Assembly (NCBI RefSeq): GCF_002234675.1
Contig: NC_019869.2
Span: 14,555,015-14,619,014 of the forward strand
DNA: 64,000 nucleotides
From: Oryzias latipes
Lineage: Eukaryota; Chordata; Actinopteri; Beloniformes; Adrianichthyidae
Direction: 5' to 3'
This document shows, one piece after another, positions 46,364 to 58,109 of the stretch. The position numbers and the translations under genes are program-made. Under the pieces are notes generated by a model. The model ran no database searches and was not told the DNA's origin. It was given only the letters and a program-made list of their open reading frames with translations. Each line of letters starts with the position of its first letter. The first letter of the stretch is position 1.

Positions 46364-48888
46364 TTAAATCTTTGCTACGTCCAGACTCCGCCGCGGCGCC
46401 ACAGCAGAGCTGTATCTGGACGTGATGCTGTCATCCATGGAGCGCTCGGTGCTCATCTGTTCTTCCACATTTGCCAGGGCGCGCCTGTAAATGCCCATCA
46501 GACTCTGTCTGAAGCGGCCCCTCACCTCCAGCCCCATGCAGAAGTACAGCAGAGGGTTCACACAGCTGCTGAAGTAGGCCATGCCACTGGCCAGCGGCTG
46601 CCACACTTTCAACACCGGGTTCTTGTTGTCGACCATTTTCACCAGCAGGAGGGAGTGGTACGGAGCCCAGCACACGAAGAACGCTATAACCAGCGACACC
46701 AACACACGCAGCGAGCGCGACTTCCTGGAGAAGCGGGTGCGTCGGATCCCAACGCCAGCCAAGATGTAGCAGACTAAGATGACCATGAAAGGCAGGAGGA
46801 AGCCGCACACAAAGCGAATGGAGTACAGAGCGTGTTTGGCGGTGTTGTCTTCCTCCGTCTTCTCTTTCACCTCCAAGCTACACTTGGTCAGGTTCTTCTT
46901 CCCCAGGTACACCTGTCGATACATGAAGTAGGGGCTGCTGAAGACGGTTGCAGCAATCCAGACACAGACCGCTACCACCCGTGCTGTCCACATCTTGTGG
47001 TGCCTCCTCATGAAAATGGGGTGCCAAATGCAAAGCATTCGGTCCAGACTGATGACAGCCAGCAGGAAGACGGAGCAGAACATGTTTGCATACTTGAAGA
47101 AGCCGTTAAACTTGCAGAGGAAGACACCAAATGGCCAGTGGTCGAAGAAGAGCTTCTTTATGAGGGAGAAGACTCGAGTGAAGCAGAAGATCAGGTCTGC
47201 TATCGCCAGGTTCACCAGCCACACGTTGGTCACCTTCGGCTAAGAGGAAAGAAGAAAGTTAGACAGGAAAGTCTGGCTATCAGGAACTTCCTTCTATTCA
47301 GAAGCCAGAAAAGGGGATAACCTCTGCTCTACAGCACTGAGTGGAAGTATCAAAACATGTAGTTCCTCAAAGGATGGCTGTAAGCTGCTGCAGAATTGAG
47401 TAAGCCCCATTGAAAGACATGTTACTTAAAAAAAGTCAATTTAAAGCCAACAATGAAATAGGTGAGTTAGGCTTTGGACAAATATGTGGTTTTGTGTTGA
47501 TTAAAGTTTAAATTAAAATTTCCATCACCTATGGGAAACAACTGGAGATCTGTATGCATACTACCAAATATGTATAGATAGGATTATAGTTTAAGCAGAA
47601 AAGGACAGTTTCAATTGTGAAACTAGAGAACTAGTTGAGAACTAGACTAAGTGAACCACCCTCCCCCCTGGCAATCCAAACAGAAAGTACCCACTGGTTA
47701 CAAGAAGCCAAATACCCCATAGACCTCTACTGAGAAATTTACAGTCATTATATTAATTAGAATGACTATTCTCGTTCTGCAAGGTTTTTTTAACAAGTTC
47801 TTGTTAATCCTATTTTTTTCATATTTCTGCTTTAGTGTACCACTCAATAATAGTGTGATGTTTCCCCTGAAGTTGGCTTCAGATTCACAGCTTCCGATTC
47901 GCGAGGGCACTAAAGGAACACTCCGCTGGATTTTTCCACACTAAGATCACCTCAGACCAGGTCCTGTTCAAAAACCACTGGACCTGGACTGCTCAAACCT
48001 GGATTAAATTATGATTTAGATAGTAAAGAACACATTAAATACAATTAAAGTCCACCTCAGACCAGGTCCTGTTCAAAAACTGCAGTGTGAAATTGTATCA
48101 TTTTATTGCTTTTTATGCAATTTAAGGATAAATGTGACATGGGTGGACTCAGTGCGTAAAATGCGATAGAAATCAACCTATTTTACATTTTCACAAATGA
48201 GGAAGGTTTCACAAATCAGAAACTGTGTTTAATGTATTCTTTACTATCCAATGCATAATTTAATCCAGGTTTGAGCAGTCAAGGTCCAGTGGTTTTTGAA
48301 CAGGACCTGGTCTGAGGTGATCTTAGTGTGTAAAAATCCAGCGGAATGTTCCTTTAGTGCCCCTCGCGAATCGGAAGCTGAATTGGAAGCCAACTCCAGC
48401 GTCGTCCCCATGTTGAACATTCAAAACCTTTGGTTGCCATAGAAATGAGGACTCAGACCTTTTCGGACAAATCATTGCTTTCTGATGATTTCTGGCTCCA
48501 ACGTGGCGGTGTCCGAATAACGAAAGAAATGGTGACTTAATTGAATTTCTTTTCTTGGAGCCAGAAATAAACCATTTTTATTTGCACTGTTTTGGCATTT
48601 TGCACCAACGTAGCATCGCAAACACACAACCTGCAAAACTGGCCTCTTTCATTACTGAAACTGTGAATAGTGAACTGAAAGTTAAGGATGTCTAACAAGG
48701 ATATGATAAACCTTTAGCTTAAATCCCGCCACCCAGATGACCACAGAGTTGCCCGTGATGCCCAGCACCACCGTCAGGGTGTAGAGGATGATGCTGATGT
48801 TCTCCATGATGGCTTCCATGTCCACATTTGCAGCCTGCTCGTCCTTTGAAGGCTTGGCAGGAAACAGGGAGATGTTGGAGACCATCAT
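46364..48888 (-). CDS. Chemoattractant-type rhodopsin GPCR (FPR/CMKLR/C3aR-like), 2 coding exons
   Basis: Coding exons 48712-48888 (59 aa, ends AGFKLK) and 46364-47239 (starts PKVTNVW); GT-AG, phase 0, 350 aa in total. It is a seven-TM receptor. Sequons N5 and N30 lie in the extracellular N-terminus, followed by TM1 GITGNSVVIWVAG, TM2 NLAIADLIF (D74), C101 for the ECL disulfide, a DRM variant of DRY (D125-R126-M127), CWAPYHSLL in TM6, NPLLY in TM7, and a Ser/Thr-rich tail ending DVAKI. WPFG.FLCK, the SLDR..CI.HP pattern and the tail place it near formyl-peptide, chemerin and anaphylatoxin receptors, which signal leukocyte chemotaxis through Gi; the exact orthologue is unclear. A splice acceptor directly 5' of the ATG (48893-48894) implies an upstream non-coding exon. 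Confidence 0.92.
47871..48395. mobile_element. Long foldback (inverted-repeat) element in the GPCR intron
   Basis: The left arm 47871-48028 and right arm 48239-48395 are inverted copies about 158 bp long with only scattered mismatches. They share the TTCCGATTCGCGAGGG, GATCACCTCAGACCAGGTCC and TGCTCAAACCTGGATTAAAT blocks. The 210-base loop repeats CACCTCAGACCAGGTCCTGT once more (48054). Non-coding, MITE/foldback type. No target duplication established. Confidence 0.85.
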
Positions 48889-49019
48889 GCAGCTGGAAGA
48901 GACAGGGAACAGAAACTTGCAGCAGATGTTCAGAGTAAGCAGGAACGCGAAAGGGAGGTCATGCCGGATGTCAATACAGAAAAGACAAACTTTTGAGATT
49001 TTTATTAGCTAAAATAATT

Positions 49020-49425
49020 TGATAAGCGTTTGTCATTTTGACCATTTAATTCATCACGGTTCACATTTTTCAGTTTGTTGTATTACAGTTTTTGTTGTCT
49101 TTCATGTTCTTTTCACTCGTTTTACACAGTTAATTTAGAATCGAATTAAACTTTAAAATGAATATGATTTTCTACCGTATATTTACTTGCCCAATATACG
49201 AAATGTTTGCAATCAAGTAAATTTCATTTCAGCATGACAAGCAATATTCAACACTTAATTTTCATTTGTTTAGGATACATTTTATTTTACATTTGTTGTA
49301 AACTGCTTTTTGGCTTTAGTTTAAGCATCTTTCAGGGCTTTTTAACTTTGCTGTACTTCAGCAATTTTACCTGCCTTAAATTTAGTCTTTAATACATAAA
49401 ATATGCTTAGTAGTGTTTAGCCGTC
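49020..49425. other. AT-rich spacer upstream of the GPCR, no gene seen
   Basis: No supported features. A 5' non-coding exon of the GPCR could lie here or further right but cannot be identified by eye. Confidence 0.35.
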
Positions 49426-49429
49426 ACAG

Positions 49430-49850
49430 AATCTGCAAGTCGTCCCACTTAAGAAGATGAGAGATCTATCATTTTAATCACAGAAACACATCAACAAGAA
49501 TGGAAAAATGAATCCAGAAAATCACATTTGATAGTATTTAAAGAATTTCTTTGTATAATTGAACAGTAATGAGTTTTCAATAAACAAGCAAAAATTCTGT
49601 CCCTCACAGACCTGTTACTCCATTAAGAAGCCCTTATCTTCCACTTGTTATCTGTAATAATGACACCTGTTTGAACTGGTTATCTGTTTAAAAGACAGCT
49701 GTTCACACACTTCAAAAAGTCAGACTGCTATCTCTTCACATTAAGACAAAAGAGCTGTCGTAGGACAGCAGGGTACTGTAGCAGCAACTGTATGCCTAAA
49801 AATGGAATAAACTGATCCCCATGCATGGTCGGCTTCATCTTTTGGGGCAA
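49430..49850 (+). mobile_element. Tc1-like transposon remnant (deleted)
   Basis: Segments in order match the 5' region of a common fish Tc1-like element: the CCCACTTAAGAAGATGAGAG terminal part, the GAAAATCACATTTGATAG region, TCCCTCACAGACCTGTTACT, ACACCTGTTTGAACTGGTTA, and AAGACAAAAGAGCTGTCGTA, where the transposase starts (KTKELS-type). Then most of the transposase is missing. Identification is from memory of the element's layout. Confidence 0.55.
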
Positions 49851-49859
49851 CAGCACAAC

Positions 49860-52800
49860 AAGAAAAGAGGTTTAAATAAGGACAAATGACTTATGAAGCT
49901 TTAAGTTATTTAATATAAATGACTAAATGTACTTGTCCCACAACAAATGACAAAAAAAAATCCACTGAAGCTAAAAGTGTGTATGAAAAGCCAAAGCTGT
50001 AGCCAAAAGCTGTCCAGTTGTTACTCTGACTATCACACGTTATAAAGGAAATTCACAGTAAATGGGTAGGAAAGCAGCCACAAAACAACACAAAGCTTTT
50101 TTAAGGAGAAGTGAGGGGACTAAAATATGTTAGAAAAATAACAGGTTCTAACCTGGAGATGCCAAGCAGATGGATGGCGGCTGTAGAGGCAGACTTTGTG
50201 AGCTCTGCAGGTAATTGTGTTCTCTTTATCAGCAAAACACACACACACACAACTCTCAGCTTTGTCAGGTGATGTCACTGCCCTCATTTCTTCATGGTTG
50301 CTTCTCTTTTTTTTCCATAGACAGACTTTGCCACACAGACAAGCACTTAAGCCCAAACGATCTATCAGACAAATAAACTTTACGATTACTTTTTCCGCTT
50401 TCTTGTAGCAGAAATGATTCGATGATCAGACGAGGAAGTGACGAGGAAGTGAACCAGTTTAAAGGAAATCTTTATGCATCAGCTGCATCTCTGTTGTGGT
50501 CCATTCCTGCCTCAATTTATGAATTAAAGCTTGACACTAAACATGAGTTCCGTTCTAATCCCAGACAGCAGAATCCACAGCTTCTAACAACACGGATATT
50601 TTGTTCACATCTCAGGCTGATAAATGTTGGCTCAGATCCAGTATTGTGCCGTGTCTAAAAGCTCAACTTCTTGGTAAAGTCTTTGTTTTTTAGAAAATGG
50701 AACTAAAAATTAGAATCTTGAAGCAGAAATCCCCCCAGAGAAGTTTAAACCAAGTAACAAAAAAAAAAGAATTTCAACATTTAAGAAAATGTGGAATTTT
50801 GTTTCACATTTTTTTTTCAAAAAGTTGGCATACAACAGTTTTTTAATCTGCTAAATTTGATAAAGTTCTTTGGTGATTTTTCTTCTGGAACAGAAATTAG
50901 TCATAAGTATAATTTCACACAGAGTATTATCTCAATTGTAATGCAAGTTCTAGCAGCTATACAAATGAAATGCTTCATGACAAAATGGTAAAGAAATGTA
51001 ATTTATTGATGGCCAGGGCTGGTGTTTAGACTGAACCACAGCTTCCTCTATGATACAGCAGTGCAGCAAGTGCTGCTGCAATAAATGAGCTTCTCCTTAC
51101 AACACAGAGATAAGAAATAGATGAGACGCTAAACGAAAGAAAGAAACAAACTAAGCAGATCTGAAAATGCTGCTGAAAAGCTAGAAACAAAAAAGAAAAT
51201 AGAAAAGAGCTGAATTATTCTAAACAAATCTTCTCTTCTTAGATGAAATATTGTCTCAGTTGTTTACGTGCCATGAGAAATATGTGAAGTCTACAATCAT
51301 GTCCTATTTCTTTTAATCTCTGCTTTTTGGCAACCTGCAACATAAGTATGAAACAAATACTGTGACCCATAAGTTTTGGCAAAAGTCATGGAAATTTCAA
51401 AAACAGGTGTTTTTGGAAAACCTACCTACCCGAGAAGAGTCTACTTTGTTTTATTTTTTTTACTTTTTTTTTGTGTGTTTTGTCGCGATATTGACGTCTA
51501 TCACTGTACCACAAGAAAACAAGTTTTCTCGTGGTGATGACAATAGTAGATACAATTATCACAAGACATTTCTCTGACATTTCGTTTTGTTGCAATAAAA
51601 AATATAATATATTTTTGTTTTTCTGGAATGTGAAAGGACTGTGTGTCATCTGAGACTTGGTTTGTTATCTTGAGGGGGAAAAAAAACAAAAAAAAAGTAG
51701 CAAGGTAGGTCGTTTTTGGCTTCCACAAAAAGCTTTATTTGAGTTCATTACTTTTTCAGGTTACCATAGCAACAGGGCACATCTTTGTAAAAGTACATAG
51801 GAGTAAAAATTGACTTTGGCAACAAACACAAAAACAGCAACACATTTTTGTAAATTAAAAAGAAACATACTAGTAGAGCTTTGATTTCCGACTGTTGTGC
51901 AGAGCTCCATCTTTTGGGCAAACATTGTCATTACAATGAAAACACATCTTCAATTTTGAGAAATTGACCAAGAAGATGATACGTTCAGGTGTTATCCTTG
52001 ATGTATTTAATTTGGAGACTTTAGGATTAAACGTTTTCCAATGTTAATACATTATTCGGACTTATGGCGACAACATAAATAAAAGCTTGTCGCAAGCTGA
52101 ATAATCCTATATGCCTTTTAAAAGTATTTTGTTGTCACATAATTAATGTCCACATGTGCAATTTTTTTATGCGCAGATTTCATGCATTTGTAAAAAGAAA
52201 AGGTATAATTTCTATTAATTTTGCTCCTCATGAGTTAAAGAGCAGTTTTGTCTGCATCACAGTCTTGTGTTCCACTGTGACATCACAGTCACAGTGTTAT
52301 AACACAGTCACTTCACTTCATCTGCGTTTATAAAAGTGTGCAACTACAGGATCTTTTAAAAGAATATTTGGGTAGTTTTTTTCTCTATTATAAATAATAT
52401 TTTCCCCTTTATCCGTGTTATTCTTTTTCTTTTTGGGTGGGTGGATAGCTATGACACTGTGCTGCACAAAAGATGTTGAGATACTATGAAAACCTTATGC
52501 TCCCAAATTTGAAACAAACCTCAGAAGTATCAAATGTTGCAGTTCCTCAAATCACCACTGAAGGCTGGCTTCAAACGGGAGCAATTTTTTATTGACATAG
52601 GTGAAAAAAGAAAAAAGCAGCAAATAGGAAAAAATAAATAAACACTGTTCGGGGTCAAACTTTTAGTTTATTACTGTAACGATCCAGCTGGAATATCTCT
52701 GTAGCGGGGTAACAAGGGCCAAGCTGCTTAACTAGCTGCATTGTAGAGCTGTCCATGCCCGAAACACCACACGACTCCAGACAGTCTCAGATAGGAAGAA

Positions 52801-52910
52801 GTAGGCATAGAAGCATTATCTTCTTTCCAGCGTTAAACCAATTTCTTTGAACACCACTCAAGCAGACAAACAGCATGGAGGTCACTTCTGCTCACATCCC
52901 CCTCACTCTT
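49860..52910. other. Intergenic AT-rich sequence, no gene seen
   Basis: About 3 kb with only short frames. One lies at 50120-50356 near a weak pyrimidine/AC-rich stretch. No splice-linked coding segments, RNA genes or named repeats could be supported. Confidence 0.4.
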
Positions 52911-53144
52911 GCCCTGTGTCCAAATTACTGCCCAAACCCCTATATAGTGCGGTCGCCATTTTGTAGGGTTGTCCGAATCTACAGTTCAAAAATCGAGTGG
53001 ACTAGAAATTTCTCAGAAGTCTCTACGAAAAACAAGTGTGGATCGATGCACACTCGATTGGCGAATATTGACCAGAATGCAATGCGTACGGACCAGAATG
53101 CACTGTGTATGAGCCACAATGCATTGCGTTTGAATTATTCGAAA

Positions 53145-53510
53145 ATGGCAGCCGGTTGGGCAAGGAAAACAACCGAAACATGTAAGTATATTAAAAAGTA
53201 TCTAATATCTGTTGTAAAATATATTTGTAAATACGTAAGATGATGTGTTTAATATGTTATATTCCTCAATCGACAACCCACAATGTTTTGAAGCTCATCA
53301 ATTTTTGTAATGCTAAAGCTAACGCTAGCGCGAATTAGCGCCGAAGGCTAAAATGAAATGCTAGATATTACATCAAAAAGCACTGACTTCTAACCGTAGT
53401 CATAAGTTATTAGTCACATGTTTTAAATGTGTTTATATATGTAGGGACAGACGAGGAAGAGGAAAATCTGATCCATCTGTGGATGGAGAAAGGTAGCCTG
53501 TTTGTTTTCA
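53145..53510 (+). pseudogene. Harbinger SANT/Myb-like accessory gene, first exons
   Basis: An ATG at 53145 opens MAAGWARKTTETC with a GT donor (GTAAGTAT) at about 53180. A second segment after TATATATGTAG at about 53444 reads TDEEEENLIHLWMEK and is followed by a GTAGCC donor. W..DE..NLIHLW is the start of the Myb/SANT (MADF-like) domain of Harbinger second proteins, which assist transposase import and DNA binding. Later exons were not recognised, so it is partial. Confidence 0.55.
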
Positions 53511-53871
53511 GGCAAGCTCGTGCCGGATGGGAGTCAAGTCACTTGTTGATCATGATCAGTCTTGGTTTGTTAATAAACGGTTAATCGTTGTCATATTGGG
53601 GTAAAGGTTTTTCTTGAAAGAGGAGAGGAGAGGAGGAAAGAGCAAGAAGGGAGGAAGAGCAACAGGAGAGTCTGTTAAGTTTACTTGAGTTGAAAATATT
53701 GTTCACAAAATGTAATGTTGCCGTTGTTTTTCCAATTCCAAAAATGAATAATTTACATGTTTTCTTTAAATCTGAGCCATTTTTAACAATCTCAAAAGGA
53801 TTTTCATATAAATATCAAATGTACACATTTACAATTTCGTTTTACATGTTCAGATTTATTTTTACACGTTA

Positions 53872-54660
53872 ACAATAATTGGGGTCCTCCAGAGTCATGT
53901 GAGACACAGTTGGATCTGAAAGGAAAGCAGAGATTTGTCCTCGCAGACGGATGCCACTTAGCTCGCCCTGCTGGTTCCTGGTGTCGTTCTGCTGTGGCTC
54001 CCAGCAGTCCCCTTTGCTGATGCACAGATTGTGCAGACTTGAGTGGTGCTGGTTGTAACGGGCCTCAACCACATTCCTCATAGGTTCCCTGTAGGGTGTC
54101 AGCAGCGTGATGGGATGTGCAATCCAGAGATGCCCACCATCACCCAAAAGGATCCTTCAGGTGGGTAATGTTTGATTTACATAAATTGGGCTTTTACGTA
54201 GAACCTGTGAATCATGGATTGATCCTGGATTCCCAAGAAATATATCTATAAATTTAGCATTAGAGTCACATACAGCCTGCATTTGAATGGAATATAAAAG
54301 CTTCCTGTTAAAATAACAAGCTGCATTTTCTTTTAGGGTCTTTATTCTCATGTGGCAGCCATCGATGCTCCCCACGACCTTTTGGAAGGTGGAAGACCAA
54401 GCAAGCTGCTAAAAAACCAGAGGTGACTCATGGCAGTTCATTCCCACTGGGAAGCCGGATGGCCCTGCTCATCAGCTGGAGACTGTGGACAATGTCCCTC
54501 ACAGTGGACCGTGGCATGTCAAAGGCCCTGGCAACCACACTGTAAGATGTGCCACACACCAGCCAGAAAAGAAACATCAGGACATCAGTCTCTTGTCCCC
54601 CCAGAGTGTGAGGAACCCGAAGCTGCTCCACCGGATGCTTGATGGTCTTGCCGAAAATCC
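53872..54660 (-). pseudogene. PIF/Harbinger transposase (HARBI1-like, DDE_4), inactivated
   Basis: Minus-strand segments in order: FDMPRSTVRDIVHSLQ (helix-turn-helix), VVGSIDGCHMRIKT (first catalytic D), YFNRKLLYSIQMQAVCDSN, DIFLGNPGSIHDSQVL (second D), LLGDGGH...LLTPYREP and NVVEARYNQHHSSLHN (region of the final E). The frame is broken by an in-frame TGA after SPIYVNQTLPT (about 54156) and by a shift plus stop between NELP and the QLAWSSTFQKVVG stretch (about 54400-54430). A DNA-cutting enzyme in its intact relatives, certainly inactive here. Confidence 0.85.
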
Positions 54661-55779
54661 GGTCTTGTGTCGGGCTGACTGTCAGCGTAAAGGGCCAGGA
54701 CAGAAACCTTTATGTTTGCAAAGCAGTAGAGACGTGGAAGACAATGTAAAATGGAACATTAATGTATTTCATTGAGGAAATTAAATCTCATTTTTTGAAT
54801 GTTTCTATTTATTTTTGATGTCTTACATTTTAGTTTATGAAGTATTTTTAAATGCTGGAACATCTTGTGTTTTTTTTTACTGGGTGAAAAATGAAAGTAT
54901 TTAAAAAATGAAAGTATTTTTGTTTTAAACAAGGGATATGGTTTGACTCTGAATAAAAAATACTAAACTTTGAATTCACAAGTGTTTCATGTAGTTAGAC
55001 TATACAACTCATAATCCAATGTTGAAAAAGAATTTTAAAGTCTTAACCAGCAGATTGTGTAACCTTGATCACAATTAGTGACAAATGCTTAATTTTAACT
55101 AAAAAAAAAACTTGAAGTTTAACTCACAAGTTGTTCATGTCTGACCAGGGCATCCAGAGGAAATCTTCTGAGACGTCTGCTTCTCCTCCTTGCTGTCCTT
55201 TGATGCTGCACATCTGCTCGTTTTCGGTCTGATCACGAAATACGGTTGAATTATTGCCAGGAAGACGGACAGATTCATATTCAGAGCTATTTTCAGTAAG
55301 GTAGAAGAGAAAACTACTGAAAAAAATGCCTCCTCGCAAGAGCCCGTAAATCGTTCAGCGGCAAAAAAATCAATATTGCCATGGACTAATGACTTGAGGG
55401 TTTATTTCTGAACAAAAACATTAAATCAACACAAATGTGTTTGTAATTTTATTATTTATAAATTAGCCACGTTTTACATGATCAGAACCCAGCAGATTCA
55501 TAAATAGTCTTTGTAAAAATGTTCATATTTCTTATGTTTTTACTTTGACAAATAGGTGTAATTCTCCGCGTTGAATAGAAGTAATTCGCCTCCAGACCAG
55601 GTGGTGGCGGTAATGCGCCACTTTGTTTCCGTGTCAAGCGCCATATGAAAACACCCGAAAGAGAAAAGTATGGGTGTCCGAATTGCTTTGAAAATTCAGA
55701 GAACTATATAGTGCCGCACTATATAGGGTTTTAGTAGTTAGGGGTTAGGGTAGGAATTCGGACACAGCCATGGTGAGGA

Positions 55780-56640
55780 AATTTACACCCAAAATTACAT
55801 ACTTCCCATGAGCCTTGGAAGCTGAAGACGGGGCTAACCCCCAAGTCGCCACACTGCCCCCACCTAAGAGGGTTGAGTGTCCCCACAAGCCCTTACATAC
55901 CTGAACACTCATGCTCACAATTCTGGGTTCCAACCATTAGCGCCACAGTCTTCCTCTCAGCTAGCTGGGTTCCCTCACCCGTTACTGACACAGTTCCGTG
56001 CCAGTAGGTACCCAGCCAGCAGAAACAAGCTCTGTCCCCGCAGCTTGGCAACGCAATCCTCTGGGTGCACGTTGCCTTGAGGGAGCAGACTCTATCCGGT
56101 TAACTGCTCCTGAAGTATTCCTCTGCAGCAGTCTCAGCTTCCTGCAGGGCTGCCCCTAAGGTAGATGGCCTTGCCACCCGTGCATGCTTGCGCAGACGTT
56201 CTGGAGCAACTCCTCTGAGGTAGGCATGGAGGCTCAGATCCTCCACTGCTGCAGGTGGAAAGGTTGGGTAACACCGCCGAGCGAAGAGCTGCACATCAGC
56301 GGCGAAGGTCCCCATGCGTTCGTCGTCTCTACGTCGACGGGACTCCAGCTGCTGTTGGTTCTGTTCTGTCGAACCCTGCTCTCCAAAGCATCGCTCCAAT
56401 GCTGCTGTCAGTGCCGACAGGTCTCGCTGCCCCGCTGCAGAAAGTTCCAGCAGTACGTGGAGTGTGTTGCCCTCCAAAGCCAGGCCTAGCCCTGGGACTC
56501 CAGCCCCCATAGCCAGCCGCCAAGTTGACCTGAGTCAGGTATGATTCCAACGGTGCTAAGCCACTGCAGCGCGGAAGTTCAACTGGGCTGCGCACCGTCA
56601 TCACAGACTGCTCTGGATTGTTCATGGCGTGGAAACCCGA
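55780..56640 (-). pseudogene. LTR-retrotransposon gag remnant
   Basis: Two minus frames overlap with a shift near 56510: one with SGLAPLESYLTQVNLAAGYG, the next (56100-56510) with FAADVQLFARRCYPTFPPAA and LSLHAYLRGVAPERLRKHAR. This matches the helical retrotransposon gag (capsid-like) fold of Ty3/gypsy elements. No protease, reverse transcriptase or integrase of the same element is present, and no LTR pair was found. It abuts the Harbinger end on one side and the L2-like LINE on the other. Non-functional. Confidence 0.6.
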
Positions 56641-56799
56641 CTCGCAGGGACAGGCTGCAGGTGACGGCGGGTGCTCGCACCATCAGGGAGATGGTTTCGC
56701 CCTGACTCCTCGCTTGTCCCAACTTGCGTCCAGGATGCGAATTTGTCTCTCTGTCCCAGCCATCTCTTGCACCACTGCGTAGCAGCACCGGCTAAATCA

Positions 56800-58100
56800 C
56801 TCTCCTGGAGAATAAGGACTCATATGTCAGAACGCTGTTCATTGACTTCAGTTCAGCATTCAACACCATCATCCCCCAGCAGCTCACTCACAAACTGGCT
56901 CAGCTGGGGCTCAAAGCTCCTCTGTGTAACTGGCTGCTAGACTTCTCGATGGGGAAACCACAAGCAGTGCGAGTCGGCAGCAACACATCCAACACCATCA
57001 CGATGAACACGGGGGCTCCCCAGGGATGTGTGCTGAGCCCCCTCCTCTTCACCCTGCTGACCCACGACTGCGCAGCGACACACAGTTCCAACGTTTACAT
57101 CAAGTATGTGGACGACACTACAATGGTGGGTCTAATCAGGAACGTGATGAGACAAACTACAGGAATGAGGTGAGCCCCCTGGCTGGTTGGTGCAGAGACA
57201 ATAATCTCCTCCTGAACGTGGAGAAGACGAAGGAGATAGTTATGGATTTTAGAAGAACGCACACTCAGCATGCTCCTCTGACCATCAACAACACAACGGT
57301 GGAAAGAGTGAGCAGCACCAAGTTCCTGGGTGTGCACATCACAGAATTTCTCTCCTGGTCAGATAACATGGCATCACTGGCGGGGAAATCACAGCAGCGT
57401 CTCCACATCCTCCGAAAAGTGAAGAAAGCCAAAGCCCCTCCCCCCACCATGAACACTTTTTACAGAGGTGCCGTGGAGAGCATCCTGACCAGCTGCATCA
57501 CGGTGTGGTATGGCACCTGCAACGCGTCCTGCCTTAAGTCCCTCCAACGCATCGTGAGAGCGGCTGAGAGGATCATCGGTGCCCCCCTCCCCTCCCTCCA
57601 GGACATCTACAGCACCAGTCTCACCTGCAAAGCCCTTTGCATTGCCGACCTGACCCATCCATCCCACACCTCCTTCAGTCTGCTGCCGTCCGGGAGTCTT
57701 CAGGCCAGTACCAGCAGACTCAAAAAAAGTTTTCTCCACCAGGCTGTCAGGAAGCTGAACTCTTTCCCGGCCCTGCCCCCCCCCTCCCCTTTTGTTGTGC
57801 CGTTGCCCCCCTGCTCTGCTGAACTCTGACACGCACACGTCATTCTACTTCATCAGCACTAACCACACCTTCCACCAGTCCACTGGTCACTTTATTTTTT
57901 TTCTCTTTTTATAGTCACTTTATTTTTTATTTTTTATTTTTATAGTCACTTTATTTTTTCCCCGTCTTATTGTATTTTATTTAGTAAAACTTGAAGTTAG
58001 ATTCCCTGTTTAGACTGGAGCTTGAGAGAAATGGAATTTCAATTTCTACATATTTGAAAACATTATAGATATTGACAATAAAGTTTACTTTGACTTGATA
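56800..58100 (+). pseudogene. 5'-truncated L2/CR1-like LINE, reverse-transcriptase half
   Basis: Starts abruptly at [20 protein letters not shown], then [29 protein letters not shown] (catalytic DD), WCRDNNLLLNVEKTKE, TKFLGVHI and VWYGTCNASCLKSLQRIVRA. A frameshift near 57150 splits GLIRN from DETNYRNE; the rest (57155-57829) is open. The 3' tail ends TTGACAATAAAGTTTACTTT near 58090, as in fish L2-type elements. A dead 5'-truncated insertion. Confidence 0.85.
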
Positions 58101-58109
58101 ACAGGGTGC

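Larger units (their letters stand above)
52914..55767. mobile_element. PIF/Harbinger-type transposon with two convergent genes
   Basis: The ends CTGTGTCCAAATTACTGCCC (52914) and ...GGAATTCGGACACAG (55767) are inverted. Inside both, an ATATAGTGCGG-type subterminal motif recurs. The plus strand carries a SANT/Myb-like gene start and the minus strand a DDE_4-type transposase, the two-gene layout of PIF/Harbinger elements. I could not confirm the usual 3-bp TWA target duplication. The transposase is broken, so the element is immobile by itself. Confidence 0.75.

Noticed and set aside
56184-56544. Plus-strand frames of 76-101 aa opposite the gag remnant
   Set aside because: Cys/Ser/Pro-rich shadows of the minus-strand gag-like coding sequence.
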